From contig NZ_WHKF01000005.1 in the NCBI RefSeq assembly GCF_009295825.1, positions 1 to 64,000 of the forward strand: a stretch of DNA of 64,000 nucleotides, written 5' to 3'. Below, piece after piece: positions 63,133-64,000 of this stretch. Each line of letters opens with the position of its first letter. Position 1 is the first letter of the stretch. This stretch comes from Marinifilum sp. N1E240. GTDB taxonomy: Bacteria; Bacteroidota; Bacteroidia; Bacteroidales; Marinifilaceae. Both the position numbers and the translations under genes were made by a program. The notes beneath the pieces were generated by a model. It was not told the DNA's origin and did no database searches. It saw nothing but the letters and a program-made list of their open reading frames with translations.

Positions 63133-63163
63133 TTTGAGTGACATTTATTTTTAATTATATTTG
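63133..63163 (+). promoter_or_regulatory. Full Bacteroidota promoter before HU/SPOR gene
   Basis: TTTG at 63133-63136 and TATATTTG at 63156-63163 are separated by exactly 19 bp, a full match to the TTTG-N19-TAnnTTTG consensus. The expected transcription start is at or within a few bases of the ATG at 63170. Confidence 0.65.
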
Positions 63164-63169
63164 TATACT

Positions 63170-64000
63170 ATGCTTGAAGTATCAAAATATATCGAGGATT
63201 TATTATTTGTACACGACTGTGTAATTTTACCTGGATTTGGTGGATTTGTAGCCAATTACAAATCAGCTAAGTTTGAGGAAAATAAGCAAATAGTTACTCC
63301 TCCTTCAAAAGATATTGGTTTCAATCGAAATTTGAATCAGAATGATGGTTTATTGGTAAATCATTTGGCTGAATGTGAAAATTTGAACTATGCTGAAGCT
63401 GAAAAATCGGTTCAGTTTTTCATCGAAGATATGCGTGTTAGAATTCAACGCGGAGAAAAAGTTGAACTGAATAATATTGGTTCATTTTACAACGATAAAA
63501 GGCATAATCTACAATTCGAACCAACGGATAATATTAATTATTTGGTTGATGCTTTTGGATTGGAACAAATTCCTTTTACTCAGTTTAATAAGCCTGTTGA
63601 AGAGAGAATTCAAAATATCAGTGTTAAATCTGAAAAAGTAAAAACTTTATTCATCACAAAAAGAATGTGGTATACAGCGGCTGCCGCAGCTTGTTTATTA
63701 GCTGTTGCTATTGTTCCAATGAGTACTGAGAACAATTCATTTTTGAATTCGGCATCAATGGGATTTTCAAATGAGAAAACTGATATTACAGAAAAGCATG
63801 CCCAATTAAAGCCTCAAATATCACCACTTGAAGAGTTGGTAAAATATGAGCCAAAAATTGGAAAGAAAGCTGTAAAAGTAACATTGAATAAAGTTGAGAG
63901 TAATAAATTTTATTTGATTGCAGGAAGTTTTACAACAACCGAAAATGCTAAAATCTTACAAGAGGAGTTGATTTTGAAATCATATCCGGCAGTTATTATT
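63170..64000 (+). CDS. HU-CCDC81 and SPOR domain protein (partial)
   Basis: Reading from the ATG at 63170 gives 277 codons open to the window end. The first 120 or so residues match the bacterial HU-CCDC81 pair: YIEDLLFVHDCVILPGFGGF, then a second domain with RIQRGEKVELNNIGSFY. A membrane helix (AAAAACLLAVAIVPM, near 170-185) follows, and the last visible part, KFYLIAGSFTTTENAKILQE, begins a SPOR domain that binds denuded peptidoglycan. The protein probably links a cytoplasmic HU-like part with the septal cell wall. C-terminus outside the window. Confidence 0.85.
   Translation, partial: MLEVSKYIEDLLFVHDCVILPGFGGFVANYKSAKFEENKQIVTPPSKDIGFNRNLNQNDGLLVNHLAECENLNYAEAEKSVQFFIEDMRVRIQRGEKVELNNIGSFYNDKRHNLQFEPTDNINYLVDAFGLEQIPFTQFNKPVEERIQNISVKSEKVKTLFITKRMWYTAAAAACLLAVAIVPMSTENNSFLNSASMGFSNEKTDITEKHAQLKPQISPLEELVKYEPKIGKKAVKVTLNKVESNKFYLIAGSFTTTENAKILQEELILKSYPAVII

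Overview
The window looks like chromosomal DNA of a low-GC Bacteroidota, probably a free-living (perhaps marine) Bacteroidales/Marinilabiliales-type organism. The phylum call rests on a gldK-L-M-N plus porP/sprF-type type IX secretion operon, a GldA-type ABC ATPase, a TonB-dependent receptor with an N-terminal carboxypeptidase-regulatory domain, DUF4296, DUF3108 and HU-CCDC81/SPOR proteins, a long-form IspG, and several TAnnTTTG promoter elements. The lineage below phylum is inference. I see no insertion sequences, phage genes, CRISPR arrays or integrases; almost everything is core genome.

Layout. 1-656: end of an rRNA operon with two tandem 5S genes, then a CAT-anticodon tRNA on the minus strand. 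657-8474: HAD phosphatase, candidate type IX cargo, ispG, gldA, a SAM-riboswitch-like leader with metK, a short-chain epimerase and an OsmC protein. 8679-13263: ileS, a DksA/TraR-like gene and lspA. 13715-20603: LytTR regulator, a stefin-like small protein, a coiled-coil lipoprotein, and a hybrid histidine kinase convergent with a sigma-54 regulator. 20790-31308: RNase R, MORN-like protein, cysS, glutaminyl cyclase, a 23-bp repeat array, an operon of Ig-like, thiamine-binding and DUF3108 proteins, and a degenerate GlpD homologue. 31420-34389: His-rich membrane protein and TonB receptor, a probable metal-uptake unit. 34675-42905: envelope proteins of unknown role, a GT4 glycosyltransferase, a degenerate amidohydrolase, MlaE/MlaF-type transporter parts and a mannose-1-phosphate guanylyltransferase. 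42971-48730: type IX secretion/gliding operon porP-gldK-gldL-gldM-gldN. 49106-64000: topA, PBP1A, an orphan cobalamin riboswitch, radA, an RfaE2-type gene, panD-panC, a GlgA N-terminal-like protein, glmS, rfbB, galE and the start of an HU-CCDC81/SPOR gene.

Most genes serve the cell envelope (type IX secretion, lipoprotein processing, peptidoglycan and nucleotide-sugar synthesis) or translation and RNA metabolism. The most unusual item is a well-formed cobalamin riboswitch at about 54171-54385, followed directly by a strong terminator with no gene on its strand and facing radA. Other notable items are enzyme homologues that have lost catalytic or cofactor-binding motifs (GlpD-like, amidohydrolase-like, GlgA-like), a cytosolic stefin/cystatin-like protein, and a degenerate 23-bp tandem array with palindromic cores. 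Coordinates of RNA elements are estimates by eye; no alignment or folding could be run.
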